Shown here in pieces: positions 29,582-37,648 of a DNA stretch of 64,000 bases. The stretch lies in the IMG/VR virus record IMGVR_UViG_3300034358_000044, positions 1 to 64,000 of that record, one strand, 5' to 3'. Made by a program: the position numbers and the translations under genes. Under the pieces are notes generated by a model. It did not search any database. It was not told the DNA's origin and saw only the letters and a program-made list of their open reading frames with translations. Origin of the DNA: a virus. The stretch's first letter is position 1. Each line of letters begins with the position of its first letter.

Positions 29582-30009
29582 AGAAGTTCCATCTGCAGAG
29601 GCTGGAAGACGAGTCGGGAGTCAGTGGTACAGGCTGGGTCGCTGAAGGGGTCGAGTTCGCCAACGGGAAGTGTGTCGTCTCCTGGCTGACGAAGTACACT
29701 TCGGTGGCGGTCTACGAGAACATGCTCTCGTTGGAGGCCATCCATGGTCACAACGGGAAGACCGTCGTTCGAAGAGACGGTGACGAGTACGCAGGACCCA
29801 ACTGCTTGGGCTGCCATCACCCTGTCGAATTCCACGACCTCGACAACTGCGGTGGCTGCAGCGTCGGAGTCTGCAACTGCAACCTGATGGAACACCCTGA
29901 GAGAGCCCCCAAGGAGGCCAAGCGTGTCACGCGAACAAGAGCAGCTCGACGACCAGCAGGAAAGAGTTCGAAAGCTACTTCAGAGTCCAGCGCTGCCGCT
30001 GGTCGGTGA
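29578..30009 (+). CDS. Zinc-finger-like protein
   Basis: 143 residues from ATG 29578. A beta-rich first half (VSGTGWVAEGVEFANGKCVV) is followed by CLGCHHPVEFHDLDNCGGCS and CNCNL, enough Cys and His for one or two zinc ions. The tail is Arg/Lys/Ala-rich. The first half resembles small SH3-like folds. Its last 86 nt overlap the next gene. Confidence 0.75.
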   Translation: MKKFHLQRLEDESGVSGTGWVAEGVEFANGKCVVSWLTKYTSVAVYENMLSLEAIHGHNGKTVVRRDGDEYAGPNCLGCHHPVEFHDLDNCGGCSVGVCNCNLMEHPERAPKEAKRVTRTRAARRPAGKSSKATSESSAAAGR

Positions 30010-30709
30010 AGGCAGCTTCGAACTGAGTAAGGCGAGTCCGAATGAGAAGAAGGCCATCGAGGTGGCCCGCAGGAATGCAGGAGTCGTCCCTGTCTCATCG
30101 GACTGGGAACGGACAGCCACGGCTGAGCAGCGGGCAGCTCGTCAGCGGGCCACCATGCTCAGGGAGAAGACGGTCACCCTGGGCGTGGAGGAGGTTCGGG
30201 CCAAGTACAAGATCGAAGTCACCTTCGTGAAGAACCGCTCCGTCACCGGGCTCAACGCGGTGGGCATCTCCATCTGGGAGTCCGGCAAGCGATTCCACGG
30301 CGGCGGCGATGAGCTCATGTACTGGTGCAAGGACAACCGCAAGGGAGAGGATGGAGGGTGCTGGTCGCCCATCCCGGCCGACAACATCAGCGGCGGAGTG
30401 GCGGTGTGTCCGTCCTGCAAGAAGGCCGTCAACCCCGAGCTCCTCACCAACATGCGAATCGGGAACGTCACCGCACAGACCCTTGCTGCTGAGCTGGTGA
30501 AGATCTTCCACTCCCTGAGCTCGAACGCGGACATCTACCTCAAGTTCCATACGACCGATGTTCGGTACATCGCCATGGAGCGCGACAAGGGACCTGATGT
30601 GGCTCGACGGCTGAAGGGAATGGCGATCTATCCGCTGAAGAATATTCTCAAAGACACCTCTTCTGGGGCAGACTTGGGAAAGCGGTTCTTCGCCTTCCTC
30701 ACATCCTGA
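29924..30709 (+). CDS. Hypothetical protein with zinc-binding centre
   Basis: 261 residues from GTG 29924, overlapping the previous gene by 86 nt in another frame. A charged helical N-terminus precedes a folded region with CKDNRKGEDGGCW and CPSCKKAV, which could bind zinc; the C-terminal third is alpha/beta. No family was recognised. Confidence 0.75.
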   Translation: MSREQEQLDDQQERVRKLLQSPALPLVGEGSFELSKASPNEKKAIEVARRNAGVVPVSSDWERTATAEQRAARQRATMLREKTVTLGVEEVRAKYKIEVTFVKNRSVTGLNAVGISIWESGKRFHGGGDELMYWCKDNRKGEDGGCWSPIPADNISGGVAVCPSCKKAVNPELLTNMRIGNVTAQTLAAELVKIFHSLSSNADIYLKFHTTDVRYIAMERDKGPDVARRLKGMAIYPLKNILKDTSSGADLGKRFFAFLTS

Positions 30710-30715
30710 GCTCCG

Positions 30716-32095
30716 ATGGCTATCCCCATGACCATGTTCCGAGCCTTCGTGGACGAGCTCACCAAGATCGCTTCTACGAAGGAGGCCATGCATTGGACCA
30801 AGGACCTCGACCGGGACATCATGAACGGTCGGAAGTATCCAGGGAGCTACCTCACCGGAGAGTTGAAGGAGCTTGGGGAGGCCATCAAGGAGCGGAACTG
30901 GAACCACATCAAGGAAGAGGCAGGAGATTCCGCATACGCAGCTCAGATGATTGTTGGACAGCGCACCGGTCTCAACCTTCCAGTAGTGGGTGCTGATAGG
31001 GTCATCAAGAAGTTCTACGATCGTATTGGAACCTGGAAGAAGGCGTTCAAGGAACAAGACGTTCCATTCTCCCACGACTACCTTGCTGGGGGTAGCAACT
31101 ACGCCAAGCCGGAAAAGGTTCAAGCAGCTTTCGCGTTGGCGAATCACCACCTCTCCGATGATGAGGCTCGTCGAATCTCTCAGAGCCTTGTCGGCAAGGT
31201 GAAGACCTCTACGGTGGTGGCGCACATCGATGGTCCTATGGGTTCCGGGAAGACGACACTCATTCGGAAGATCGGCAAGGACTTCCCTGGGTTGGTAGTG
31301 AAAGACGTTGACGAGTTCAAGAGAGACGCCGCCCACATCGTCCGGCTAGAGCTTGGAGACCGTCCTCAAAACGCAGGCCCCAAGGACGACGAACTCTTCA
31401 AGCAGAAGGTCATGGCTATGCGCCAGAAGCTCACGGATGACTTCCTTGAGAAGCACAAGGACCGTCCCGTGGTGCTGGCAGGTATGAAGGTTGGTCTCAG
31501 CAAGTTCCCATTCGAGTTCCCAGAAGAAGGGCAGGCCAAGTACCGTCTCGACGACGTAGGCCCTCTTCGTTCGACCTACCGTGCCTACAAGAGGAACCTG
31601 GATCTCGACAAGCCGCGTCGATGGCCCCTCTCTGATACTCCTCGGCGCTACCGAGAAGCCAGAGAACACATCAAGCTCCTCGACAGCATGGGGTATAGAC
31701 CTGCATCCTCGAAGGCCATCATCGAGGAACTGGGGAAGGTGAAGACCTCTGCTCTCTCCAAGGCCCAGGCTCAGGAGCGGGTGGACATGCACCACCAGAC
31801 CCGCGACTGGAACCTCTTCGAGAAGAACCTGAAGGCCAAGGCCTTCCGGCAGGCAGTGGTCTCTCATCCAGAGTCCGACGCCAAGCTGAAGCGCTACACG
31901 AAGAACTTCGGAGAGTACACCAGCTCCAAGAAGGTGCTTGGTGTGGTGCCGAGTCGGACCAGCAACAAGCTGTACAAAATCAAAGAGCTCTCCAACGGTC
32001 GGCTGGCCTGTGGATGTGGGGACTGGCAATATCTCCACTCACACAAGAAGACGGACTGCGACCACATCAAGGAATTCAAGGGGGGATTGTCATGA
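30716..32095 (+). CDS. KIA-tagged MazG-like / P-loop kinase / SWIM fusion
   Basis: 459 residues. The N-terminus carries the tag (FRAFVDELTKIAS, 8-20). Residues about 25-115 resemble a MazG-like nucleotide pyrophosphohydrolase (TGELKELGEAI ... HIKEEAGDSAYAAQMI). GPMGSGKT (173-180) with KDVDEF after it is a P-loop kinase-type domain to about residue 345. The last 45 residues are a SWIM zinc finger: Cys432, Cys434, Cys448, His450 (CxC-N13-CxH). Nucleotide or nucleic-acid phosphorylation is likely, but no substrate is evident. ATGA overlap with a second kinase. Confidence 0.75.
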   Translation: MAIPMTMFRAFVDELTKIASTKEAMHWTKDLDRDIMNGRKYPGSYLTGELKELGEAIKERNWNHIKEEAGDSAYAAQMIVGQRTGLNLPVVGADRVIKKFYDRIGTWKKAFKEQDVPFSHDYLAGGSNYAKPEKVQAAFALANHHLSDDEARRISQSLVGKVKTSTVVAHIDGPMGSGKTTLIRKIGKDFPGLVVKDVDEFKRDAAHIVRLELGDRPQNAGPKDDELFKQKVMAMRQKLTDDFLEKHKDRPVVLAGMKVGLSKFPFEFPEEGQAKYRLDDVGPLRSTYRAYKRNLDLDKPRRWPLSDTPRRYREAREHIKLLDSMGYRPASSKAIIEELGKVKTSALSKAQAQERVDMHHQTRDWNLFEKNLKAKAFRQAVVSHPESDAKLKRYTKNFGEYTSSKKVLGVVPSRTSNKLYKIKELSNGRLACGCGDWQYLHSHKKTDCDHIKEFKGGLS

Positions 32096-32691
32096 TGGAG
32101 AAGGAGGCCAGGGAGCAGGACCCGGAGCTCAACAAGGCCAAGGCTGAACGAGATGCCCAGGCAGGCCTTCGTCTTCATCTGAACATCGACGACATCCGCC
32201 AGAAGGCGTTGGAGATGGCCGTCCACATCCTTGCCGAGTTCAAGGGGTGGCCTACTGTCGTCGTCACTGGCGGTGCAGGCTCAGGGAAGACGACCTTCTC
32301 CAAGGAGATGGCCATCTTCCTCGGAGTGAAGCATCTCGACTTCGACACCTACATTCCCGGGGGCTACACGCCCGACAAGAACGAGTACGAGCGCCGCTTC
32401 AACAAGGGACTCTACGAGATGTGGGAGGATGTCCCTCCGAAGCAGGGGTGGGTCATCGAGCACGTCGAGAGCTGCAATGAGGACTTGGTTGGGCTCTACC
32501 GCCCTGAGTACGCCATCCTCCTAGATCCGGGGGAAGAATGGTTGAGCAAAGCGGTAGAGGCCCGAGGAAACCGTAATGGTCTTTCTCGCGCCCTGCAATC
32601 GTCTTCAACAGCCCGTTCTCAATTCAGAGAGCTGTCAGGAGAGGTGGTAGCAAAGCTACACGGCCTCACCCTCAAGAAGCTTGAGAGCTAA
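32092..32691 (+). CDS. P-loop kinase-like protein
   Basis: 199 residues from ATG 32092 (or 32095). VVVTGGAGSGKTTFSKEMAI is a Walker A motif; LDFDTYIPGG and PPKQGWVIEHVESC follow in the manner of adenylate/shikimate-type kinases with a DxD-like second motif. It has no tag, no MazG and no SWIM part. Its pairing with the preceding fusion suggests a shared pathway. Substrate unknown. Confidence 0.75.
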   Translation: MMEKEAREQDPELNKAKAERDAQAGLRLHLNIDDIRQKALEMAVHILAEFKGWPTVVVTGGAGSGKTTFSKEMAIFLGVKHLDFDTYIPGGYTPDKNEYERRFNKGLYEMWEDVPPKQGWVIEHVESCNEDLVGLYRPEYAILLDPGEEWLSKAVEARGNRNGLSRALQSSSTARSQFRELSGEVVAKLHGLTLKKLES

Positions 32692-32798
32692 AAAGATTCA
32701 CTGACCGTCCGGGATCGGGGAACGCACCCCTCATTCATCCGGCGGCCGACCTCCGTACTCAGTGGTGAGTGGCCGGGTCGCGTAAGTACAGCGATACA

Positions 32799-32828
32799 CT
32801 CTTGTGCCGAAGTTTCGAAAGGAATTGC
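32799..32828 (-). promoter_or_regulatory. Weak match to the bipartite promoter, copy j (antisense)
   Basis: Minus strand: GCAA (32828-32825), 15 nt, CGGCACAA (32809-32802). It has one mismatch in the -10 box and points away from the next gene, so it would give antisense RNA. The 138-nt gap around it also holds short GC-rich inverted repeats. It could be chance. Confidence 0.3.
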
Positions 32829-32829
32829 A

Positions 32830-33129
32830 ATGCCCACTTTCAAAGAGCTGTCCGAACAACTGGCGGCGGTGAAGCTCAAGAGGACCGTCATCCAGCACCT
32901 CATCGAGTACATCGATACCAACTTCCGCCCCATCGCTGGTGGTGAGTCGAAGAGCAAGCTGCTGACCGAGGACAAGGTCCCTGTCCCTCCCGCCATCTTC
33001 GAGGCGGTGGTCTCAGAAGTTCTTCTTCAAGTCGATGGAGAGCTCGAAACCCTGATGACAAGCATTCTGGATTCGAGTATTCAGTCGCCGTCACCCACCC
33101 CAGTCAGCACTACCCAGGAAGCGAACTAA
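32830..33129 (+). CDS. Hypothetical protein
   Basis: 99 residues from ATG 32830 (AAAGGAA upstream). Helical (FKELSEQLAAVKLKRTVIQH) with a Ser/Thr/Pro tail. First gene after a 138-nt gap. No family was recognised. Confidence 0.75.
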   Translation: MPTFKELSEQLAAVKLKRTVIQHLIEYIDTNFRPIAGGESKSKLLTEDKVPVPPAIFEAVVSEVLLQVDGELETLMTSILDSSIQSPSPTPVSTTQEAN

Positions 33130-33131
33130 CC

Positions 33132-33911
33132 GTGAGCGAGAACATCCCGCTGAACTCTGAAGCCGGCCAGCAGACTGTCGATGAGCTGATGGCCAAGATG
33201 ACCCCTGCCGACCAGGAGCTCTTCAAGAAGGCTCTTCAGGGCAAGACGCCCGTTCAGGTCGTGGTGGACCAGGATGGAACGGTCAGGCCGGCCTTCGAAG
33301 AGACTCCTGTCATCGACGCCGACCCGACGTCTCCTGCCGTGGAGCCTGTTCCTCTGGAGCCGGCACCGGAGAACGCCATCCCGGTTCAGAAGTTCCCCAA
33401 GGGTGCGGCCAAGCTGGAGGCCAAGAGGCAGCAGATTCTTCAGGACCGGATGCGCCGGCACATGGGCAGGGGTCTGAGCCAGGAGCAGGCGTGGCAGGCC
33501 ATCCAGAAGGAGGACTTCGACGCCCTCCCGATGGACAAGAAGTTCGCCCGGCTGGAGAACATGGTGTCGAACACCTTCCGCCAGCTGGCCCAGGAAATCG
33601 TCAACCTGGGGCAGGGGCATGCAGCGGTGGCCGACGCCTTCGACATCAACTACCGTGCGGTCCACAAGATCTTCGTCAAGCTGGGGGTGTCTCCTGAAGA
33701 GCAGCAGCTTCTCATTGCGGAGGCTCAAGGAGAGGTCGCTGAGATCCGGCGGCGCCAGCAGGAGGGACGTGCCGTTGCAGAGAAGGCTTTCAACGATGCA
33801 CAGGAGAAGCAGAGGGTCGAAGCCGAGCTCGCCTCCGCCGAGTCCCCCAACCAGGCTCCCTCCTCAGTCGGGGCGGAGCCTCCTCCGGAAGCTACGGTCT
33901 TCGGTGGGTAG
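33132..33911 (+). CDS. Hypothetical protein with helix-turn-helix-like segment
   Basis: 259 residues from GTG 33132. An acidic, proline-rich region (40-90), then a helical domain: RHMGRGLSQEQAWQAIQKED and HAAVADAFDINYRAVHKIFV, the latter resembling a helix-turn-helix. The tail is coiled coil then disordered. It could be a DNA-binding or structural adaptor. No family was recognised. Confidence 0.75.
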   Translation: MSENIPLNSEAGQQTVDELMAKMTPADQELFKKALQGKTPVQVVVDQDGTVRPAFEETPVIDADPTSPAVEPVPLEPAPENAIPVQKFPKGAAKLEAKRQQILQDRMRRHMGRGLSQEQAWQAIQKEDFDALPMDKKFARLENMVSNTFRQLAQEIVNLGQGHAAVADAFDINYRAVHKIFVKLGVSPEEQQLLIAEAQGEVAEIRRRQQEGRAVAEKAFNDAQEKQRVEAELASAESPNQAPSSVGAEPPPEATVFGG

Positions 33912-34125
33912 GAAGCTCCTCTTCGCACTGCGCTTTCTTGGAGAGGTCACCACCCTCTGGGACATGGCCAACTCATCGACCTACAGAGCTCTATGGGGAG
34001 GCCGCTGGGAACAGTGGTGGATTGGCTCCCCAGTGAATTCCTACGTGTGGTTGAACGACCTCAAGGTCGGAGAACGTCCCGGCCTGGGTGAGTATCGTGA
34101 GAAAGTTGAAGACTACTCCTACTGA
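33904..34125 (+). CDS. Small tryptophan-rich protein
   Basis: 73 residues from GTG 33904, overlapping the previous stop by 8 nt. Rich in Trp and Tyr (RALWGGRWEQWWIGSPVNSY). There is no clear ribosome-binding site. It ends at the strong terminator before the convergent minus-strand run. No family was recognised. Confidence 0.55.
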   Translation: MGRKLLFALRFLGEVTTLWDMANSSTYRALWGGRWEQWWIGSPVNSYVWLNDLKVGERPGLGEYREKVEDYSY

Positions 34126-34133
34126 GGGCTAAC

Positions 34134-34160
34134 GAAGGAGGGCGGACCTGCCCCTCCTTC
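34134..34160. terminator. Bidirectional terminator
   Basis: A perfect 9-bp stem, GAAGGAGGG (34134-34142) with CCCTCCTTC (34152-34160), lies between the convergent genes ending at 34125 and 34163. It divides the plus-strand and minus-strand runs. Confidence 0.75.
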
Positions 34161-34162
34161 TG

Positions 34163-35287
34163 TTACTCGTCGAGCTCGGTGGAGACGACGACCTTCGTCC
34201 GCACCTTGACCTCGCGGAAGACACGGATGTCCTCTCTCTTCACCCCGACCACATCGACCAGGCGGTCGATGCTCTGGGAGAGATGCTCCTTGCTGGTGAA
34301 CTCCGGCTGGCCGCAACCGGGCCAGTAGAGCAGCATCGGGAGCGGCGTGACAGGGCCGACCACCGGGGGAACATACACCGGCACAGCCTGTGCTTCCTGC
34401 GGAACCAGTTTCATCTCTTCCTCTTCCTCTTCACGCTCTTGGGTTGCGAGACGCTTTCCTCGGTAGGGGAGCCCGCTGAGCTCCCTCACCTGTTTCATGA
34501 TGTCGAGGACGATACGCTGGTCGCGGCTGATGCTGAAAACTGACTGCAGCACCATAGATGCGTCCCAGGAGTTGGCCTCAGGATTCTTCAAGAAGAAGTC
34601 CTCCAGCCAGTGGTCCCGAACCTTTCGACCCTCTTCGGAGTCCTGAGACCCCTGAGCAACCTGCTCTGTCGTCGTGGTGGGGAGTGTGAGGGTCGAGAGC
34701 CTCTCAAGCACCTGCTGCTTGTAGTCTCTCACCAACTCGACCACCTTTGACTGCGGAGCCTCTGCAGACTTCAGGGCCTGCTGCTTGGCTTCTTCGGCCC
34801 TCTCCTTGGCCCACTGCTCCTCCTTCGCCTTGCTGCGTTCCAACTGCTCAGCCTCCCGCTCTTCCCGCACCTTCTTGCGCCGCTCGCGCTCCTCCTGATC
34901 TTCTTGGAGTTTCTCTGCCCCACCCTGCTGAAGGGTGACCCGAAGTGGGGTGGGGGCGGCCATCAACTTCTCTGACACCTTCTCCAAGACCCCATCGGTT
35001 GCTGCCTTCGCCCATTCCTTGGATGAGACTCCGAGTTGGGCCAATATGGCCCCTTCCCGAACCAGCTCGTCACTCGGGAACCCTTGAAGGGCGGTGTACG
35101 CGCCCTTCTTCAGTTGACGGCGGATGGCGACGAGTTCGTCCTTGTTTGCCGGGATTCCGTCCTTCAACAGCTCTCGGATGAGGGCGTTGATTCCGAGGTT
35201 GGGGTGTTTGACGATGTAGGACCTTATCTGTTGGACACGTTTCTCGTTGTCCTTGGTGATGTTCGTCATGTACTTCCGTGATGACAT
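34163..35287 (-). CDS. Coiled-coil protein with winged-helix-like N-terminus
   Basis: 374 residues. Residues 10-70 (KRVQQIRSYIVKHPNLGINA ... VAIRRQLKKG) look like a helix-turn-helix. Residues 120-185 are an extreme Glu/Arg/Lys coiled coil. The C-terminal domain has PMLLYWPGCGQPEFTSKEHL. Own promoter (copy g) and leader, after the terminator at 35384-35403. No family was recognised. A role with the upstream AAA+ genes is possible but not shown. Confidence 0.75.
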   Translation of the reverse strand: MSSRKYMTNITKDNEKRVQQIRSYIVKHPNLGINALIRELLKDGIPANKDELVAIRRQLKKGAYTALQGFPSDELVREGAILAQLGVSSKEWAKAATDGVLEKVSEKLMAAPTPLRVTLQQGGAEKLQEDQEERERRKKVREEREAEQLERSKAKEEQWAKERAEEAKQQALKSAEAPQSKVVELVRDYKQQVLERLSTLTLPTTTTEQVAQGSQDSEEGRKVRDHWLEDFFLKNPEANSWDASMVLQSVFSISRDQRIVLDIMKQVRELSGLPYRGKRLATQEREEEEEEMKLVPQEAQAVPVYVPPVVGPVTPLPMLLYWPGCGQPEFTSKEHLSQSIDRLVDVVGVKREDIRVFREVKVRTKVVVSTELDE

Positions 35288-35337
35288 GTTTTTCTCCTTA
35301 CCGTTGGTGAAGAGATTCAGCAGAGAGTCTGCTGTAT

Positions 35338-35366
35338 CCTTATGCCGAAATGGAGGAGAGAATAAC
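35338..35366 (-). promoter_or_regulatory. Sigma-28-like bipartite promoter, copy g
   Basis: Minus strand: CGGCATAA (35347-35340), GG; the upstream box is GTTA instead of TCAA/GCAA at the 15-nt position, the weakest -35 match. It lies between a terminator and the gene start at 35287. Confidence 0.55.
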
Positions 35367-35383
35367 CAAGGGCTAAGAGGAGT

Positions 35384-35403
35384 CCCCCGGCTCTCGCCGG
35401 GGG
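35384..35403 (-). terminator. Terminator after gene 35416-36489
   Basis: CCCCCGGC pairs with GCCGGGGG across TCTC, a perfect 8-bp stem 12 nt beyond the stop. The downstream tail is only moderately T-rich. Confidence 0.65.
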
Positions 35404-35415
35404 CTCTTGGTTCTC

Positions 35416-36489
35416 TTAGACCTCCAGGAATCGTGCGAAGCCCTTCGTCTTGGCGAGGGCAACCCGCCCAGCTTCTTCTGCAGTCTGCTCCAGTGCAAGG
35501 CTCCCGATGGAGTTCAGCAAGTTCTTGAACTCAGTCGTGGCGAAGCTGGTGCCATTGATGCTCTCCGAGGTGAGCTCGAAGTTGATGCTGCCGTCCGCAT
35601 TGCGACGGATGAAACGCTCTCGTGCATCATCCACCTGCTTCCTCCAGTCCGATGAACCGGTGAAATCGATGGCGTTGAAAGTCTCGAAGGCCTCGAAGAG
35701 AGGCCTCAGGTTCTTCGGGTTGAGCTTGCCCTGCTTCTCCAGCATGTTCTTCGCCTGGGCAGCAGCCTCCCCGAGTGCGCGGTGCATGTCGGAGGTGGCA
35801 GTCCTCACCCAGCTCTGCAGGTCCGCCCTGAGGGCTTCCCGTGCAGCCAGCAGCTCATCCTGTTGCAGGGTGTTGAGCTCTTCCAGCCCCTCCACTGCGC
35901 TCACCTTGAACATCCTCCAGGTGAAGCGGAACATCTGCGGGAGCTCATCCACGGGTGGGTAGAGCTTCCGGTGCTGCAGCTTCTGCATCTCCAGCCACTC
36001 CTCCAGCTCCTTCTGCCTCTCCGCCCTCTGGGAACTCACTGGGGTGCCTGGCCCCTTGGCCAGTTCCCGCATCATCAGGTCCTCGCTCTGGGAGTCGAGG
36101 ATGGAGAGCTGACGGGCCTTGAGCTCGGGGTAGTTGTCCACCAGGTCCTGCACTGCGCTGTTCCAGTCCCTCTGGAGGCTCCTCAGGCGCACCAGGAGGT
36201 CCGGCAGGGCACGGAAGTACACGAACCTGGCCCCGGACAGGGGGAATTCCAGGGAACGACCAGCCAGGGCCGTACGAGCCAGCCCCTCCAGCGTGACGAG
36301 CCGGCCCATCGCTTCCTTGGGGAGCAGCTTCTTGTGTCCCAGATAGATGGCGTCGTCGTTGATGCTGCCCTCCAACAACACGTCGTTCGACCTCAACTTC
36401 TTCTGGAAGGTAGGCTTGCCCACGAAGAGGTCGAACAGGGTCCCCTTGTCGAAGAGGATTTCAGTCGGTTGAGACTCTTGAGTCGTCAT
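35416..36489 (-). CDS. DUF3150-like protein
   Basis: 357 residues from ATG 36489. HKKLLPKEAMGRLVTLEGLA ... FPLSGARFVYFRALPDLLVR and a following helical run match my memory of DUF3150, a domain often encoded beside MoxR-type AAA+ ATPases. Here the AAA+ gene at 37649-39283 is four genes upstream in the same direction. The family's function is unknown; a substrate or adaptor role for the ATPase is a guess. Confidence 0.6.
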   Translation of the reverse strand: MTTQESQPTEILFDKGTLFDLFVGKPTFQKKLRSNDVLLEGSINDDAIYLGHKKLLPKEAMGRLVTLEGLARTALAGRSLEFPLSGARFVYFRALPDLLVRLRSLQRDWNSAVQDLVDNYPELKARQLSILDSQSEDLMMRELAKGPGTPVSSQRAERQKELEEWLEMQKLQHRKLYPPVDELPQMFRFTWRMFKVSAVEGLEELNTLQQDELLAAREALRADLQSWVRTATSDMHRALGEAAAQAKNMLEKQGKLNPKNLRPLFEAFETFNAIDFTGSSDWRKQVDDARERFIRRNADGSINFELTSESINGTSFATTEFKNLLNSIGSLALEQTAEEAGRVALAKTKGFARFLEV

Positions 36490-36506
36490 TGATACTCCAA
36501 AGAGAA

Positions 36507-36539
36507 AGCCCCCACACAGCACGAGGCCGTGTGGGGGCT
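36507..36539 (-). terminator. Strong hairpin after gene 36554-36763
   Basis: AGCCCCCACAC pairs with GTGTGGGGGCT (11 bp), followed on the minus strand by TTTCTCTTTGG. It closes the Ycf46/DUF1257/SWIM/DUF2997 group or attenuates the next gene. Confidence 0.7.
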
Positions 36540-36553
36540 GATGGGAGGTGGAC

Positions 36554-36763
36554 TCAGTTGCCGGTCTTCAGCTTGTCCTTGACGACTTCCTTGTCGAAGA
36601 ACTCCGGCTTCTTCTTCCTGCTGGTGACGTCGCCGCCGAGAGCCTCCTCGATGGACTTGGTGATGTCGGTGCAGACGGAGCCCTTGGCTCCATCGACCTC
36701 GATCTTCACGTCGGCCGCCCCGGGGGGAATCAACAGCGTGACGGTGTGGTAGTTGTTTGCCAT
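36554..36763 (-). CDS. DUF2997 protein
   Basis: 69 residues. KIEVDGAKGSVCTDITKSIE followed by EALG and KKKPEFFD is the DUF2997 pattern (a short strand, G..C..T..LE.ALG, then KPE). In bacteria this small protein is encoded next to DUF1257 (Ycf35), as here. Function unknown. It lies 2 nt after the SWIM gene, so the two are coupled. Confidence 0.8.
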   Translation of the reverse strand: MANNYHTVTLLIPPGAADVKIEVDGAKGSVCTDITKSIEEALGGDVTSRKKKPEFFDKEVVKDKLKTGN

Positions 36764-36765
36764 GG

Positions 36766-37152
36766 TCAGTACTCCACCACTCGGTTGAACTTGATCTTCG
36801 TGTCGGACTGCTTGACCTTCACCTTGCCTGGGCTGGTAGTCGATGCAGCGGAGGCGGGGACGGAAGGCTGAAGGTTGAACTCCTTCACCTCGAACGTTTC
36901 CCCGTTACGCCAGGACTTCAGAATCTCCGGCACATCACCTTGGACGGTGTCGGTGTGCTTGCAGCGACGCGACTGCCCCTTCTTCACGAAGCGCCAGCCG
37001 GGGCAGTTGCAGCTCACGGTGCCGTCCTGGTTGAGCTGTGCGACGTAGTCGAACATCACGCCGCCAGCCAGTGGGGTCTTGCTGGACTTGAAGCCCCACG
37101 TGAAGACCGGGGTCTTGTCCTCTGCCTTCTTCGGTGCCTTGATGCGTGCCAT
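36766..37152 (-). CDS. SWIM zinc-finger protein
   Basis: 128 residues from ATG 37152 (AAGGAAACTCTAC upstream). Cys48, Cys50, Cys64 and His66 (SCNC ... RCKH) form CxC-N13-CxH, a SWIM zinc finger with the same loop length as the SWIM end of the fusion at 30716-32095. The rest is basic. It lies between DUF1257 and DUF2997, so it probably acts with the AAA+ group. Confidence 0.75.
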   Translation of the reverse strand: MARIKAPKKAEDKTPVFTWGFKSSKTPLAGGVMFDYVAQLNQDGTVSCNCPGWRFVKKGQSRRCKHTDTVQGDVPEILKSWRNGETFEVKEFNLQPSVPASAASTTSPGKVKVKQSDTKIKFNRVVEY

Positions 37153-37190
37153 GTAGAGTTTCCTTCTTGGGCGTTGCAGTGGTTGGAACA

Positions 37191-37607
37191 TCAGCCGTAC
37201 TTGGTCGCCACGAGCTTGACGACGCCGTCCTTCATCACTTCGCGCTTCAGGGTGTAGCCCTGGGCCTTCAACTTCTTCGAGGCCACGCGCTCGGCGTAGT
37301 CCTGGGCGATGCGGTTCTGGCTCTCGACGGGGAAGTCGGTCGGGTCGGCGTACAGGTTGTACGTCCCGTCCTCCTGCCTCTCGTAGCCGATGTCGTTCCA
37401 GCCGTAGTTGTGGAACGTCTTCTTCACGGCGTCCTTGCGCACGACGATATGCGCCTTCTTGGCGGCCGACCGGTCGTAGCCCTCCATCCTGACAGGGGTG
37501 TCGTGGACTTCGACCGAGTTCTCCCCGAAGACCTGCCTCAGGGAGTTGATGAGCTCGGTCTCGGACTTCTGGAGGAACTTCGGCTTCAATTCAGTGAGGT
37601 GTGACAT
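37191..37607 (-). CDS. ycf35: DUF1257 / Ycf35-like protein
   Basis: 138 residues from ATG 37607 (AAGGAGAACCC upstream). It begins MSHLTELKPKFLQKSETELI and continues with the family pattern: a GY..S...A.IVVRKD segment, NDIGYERQEDGTYNLYADPT and a C-terminal ...YAERVASKKLKAQGYTL... strand-helix. DUF1257 includes plastid and cyanobacterial Ycf35. Its biochemical role is not established. It follows the Ycf46-like ATPase by 41 nt. Confidence 0.8.
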   Translation of the reverse strand: MSHLTELKPKFLQKSETELINSLRQVFGENSVEVHDTPVRMEGYDRSAAKKAHIVVRKDAVKKTFHNYGWNDIGYERQEDGTYNLYADPTDFPVESQNRIAQDYAERVASKKLKAQGYTLKREVMKDGVVKLVATKYG

Positions 37608-37648
37608 GGGTTCTCCTTGAGGCGAGTTGTACCAGACGGGTCTGACAT

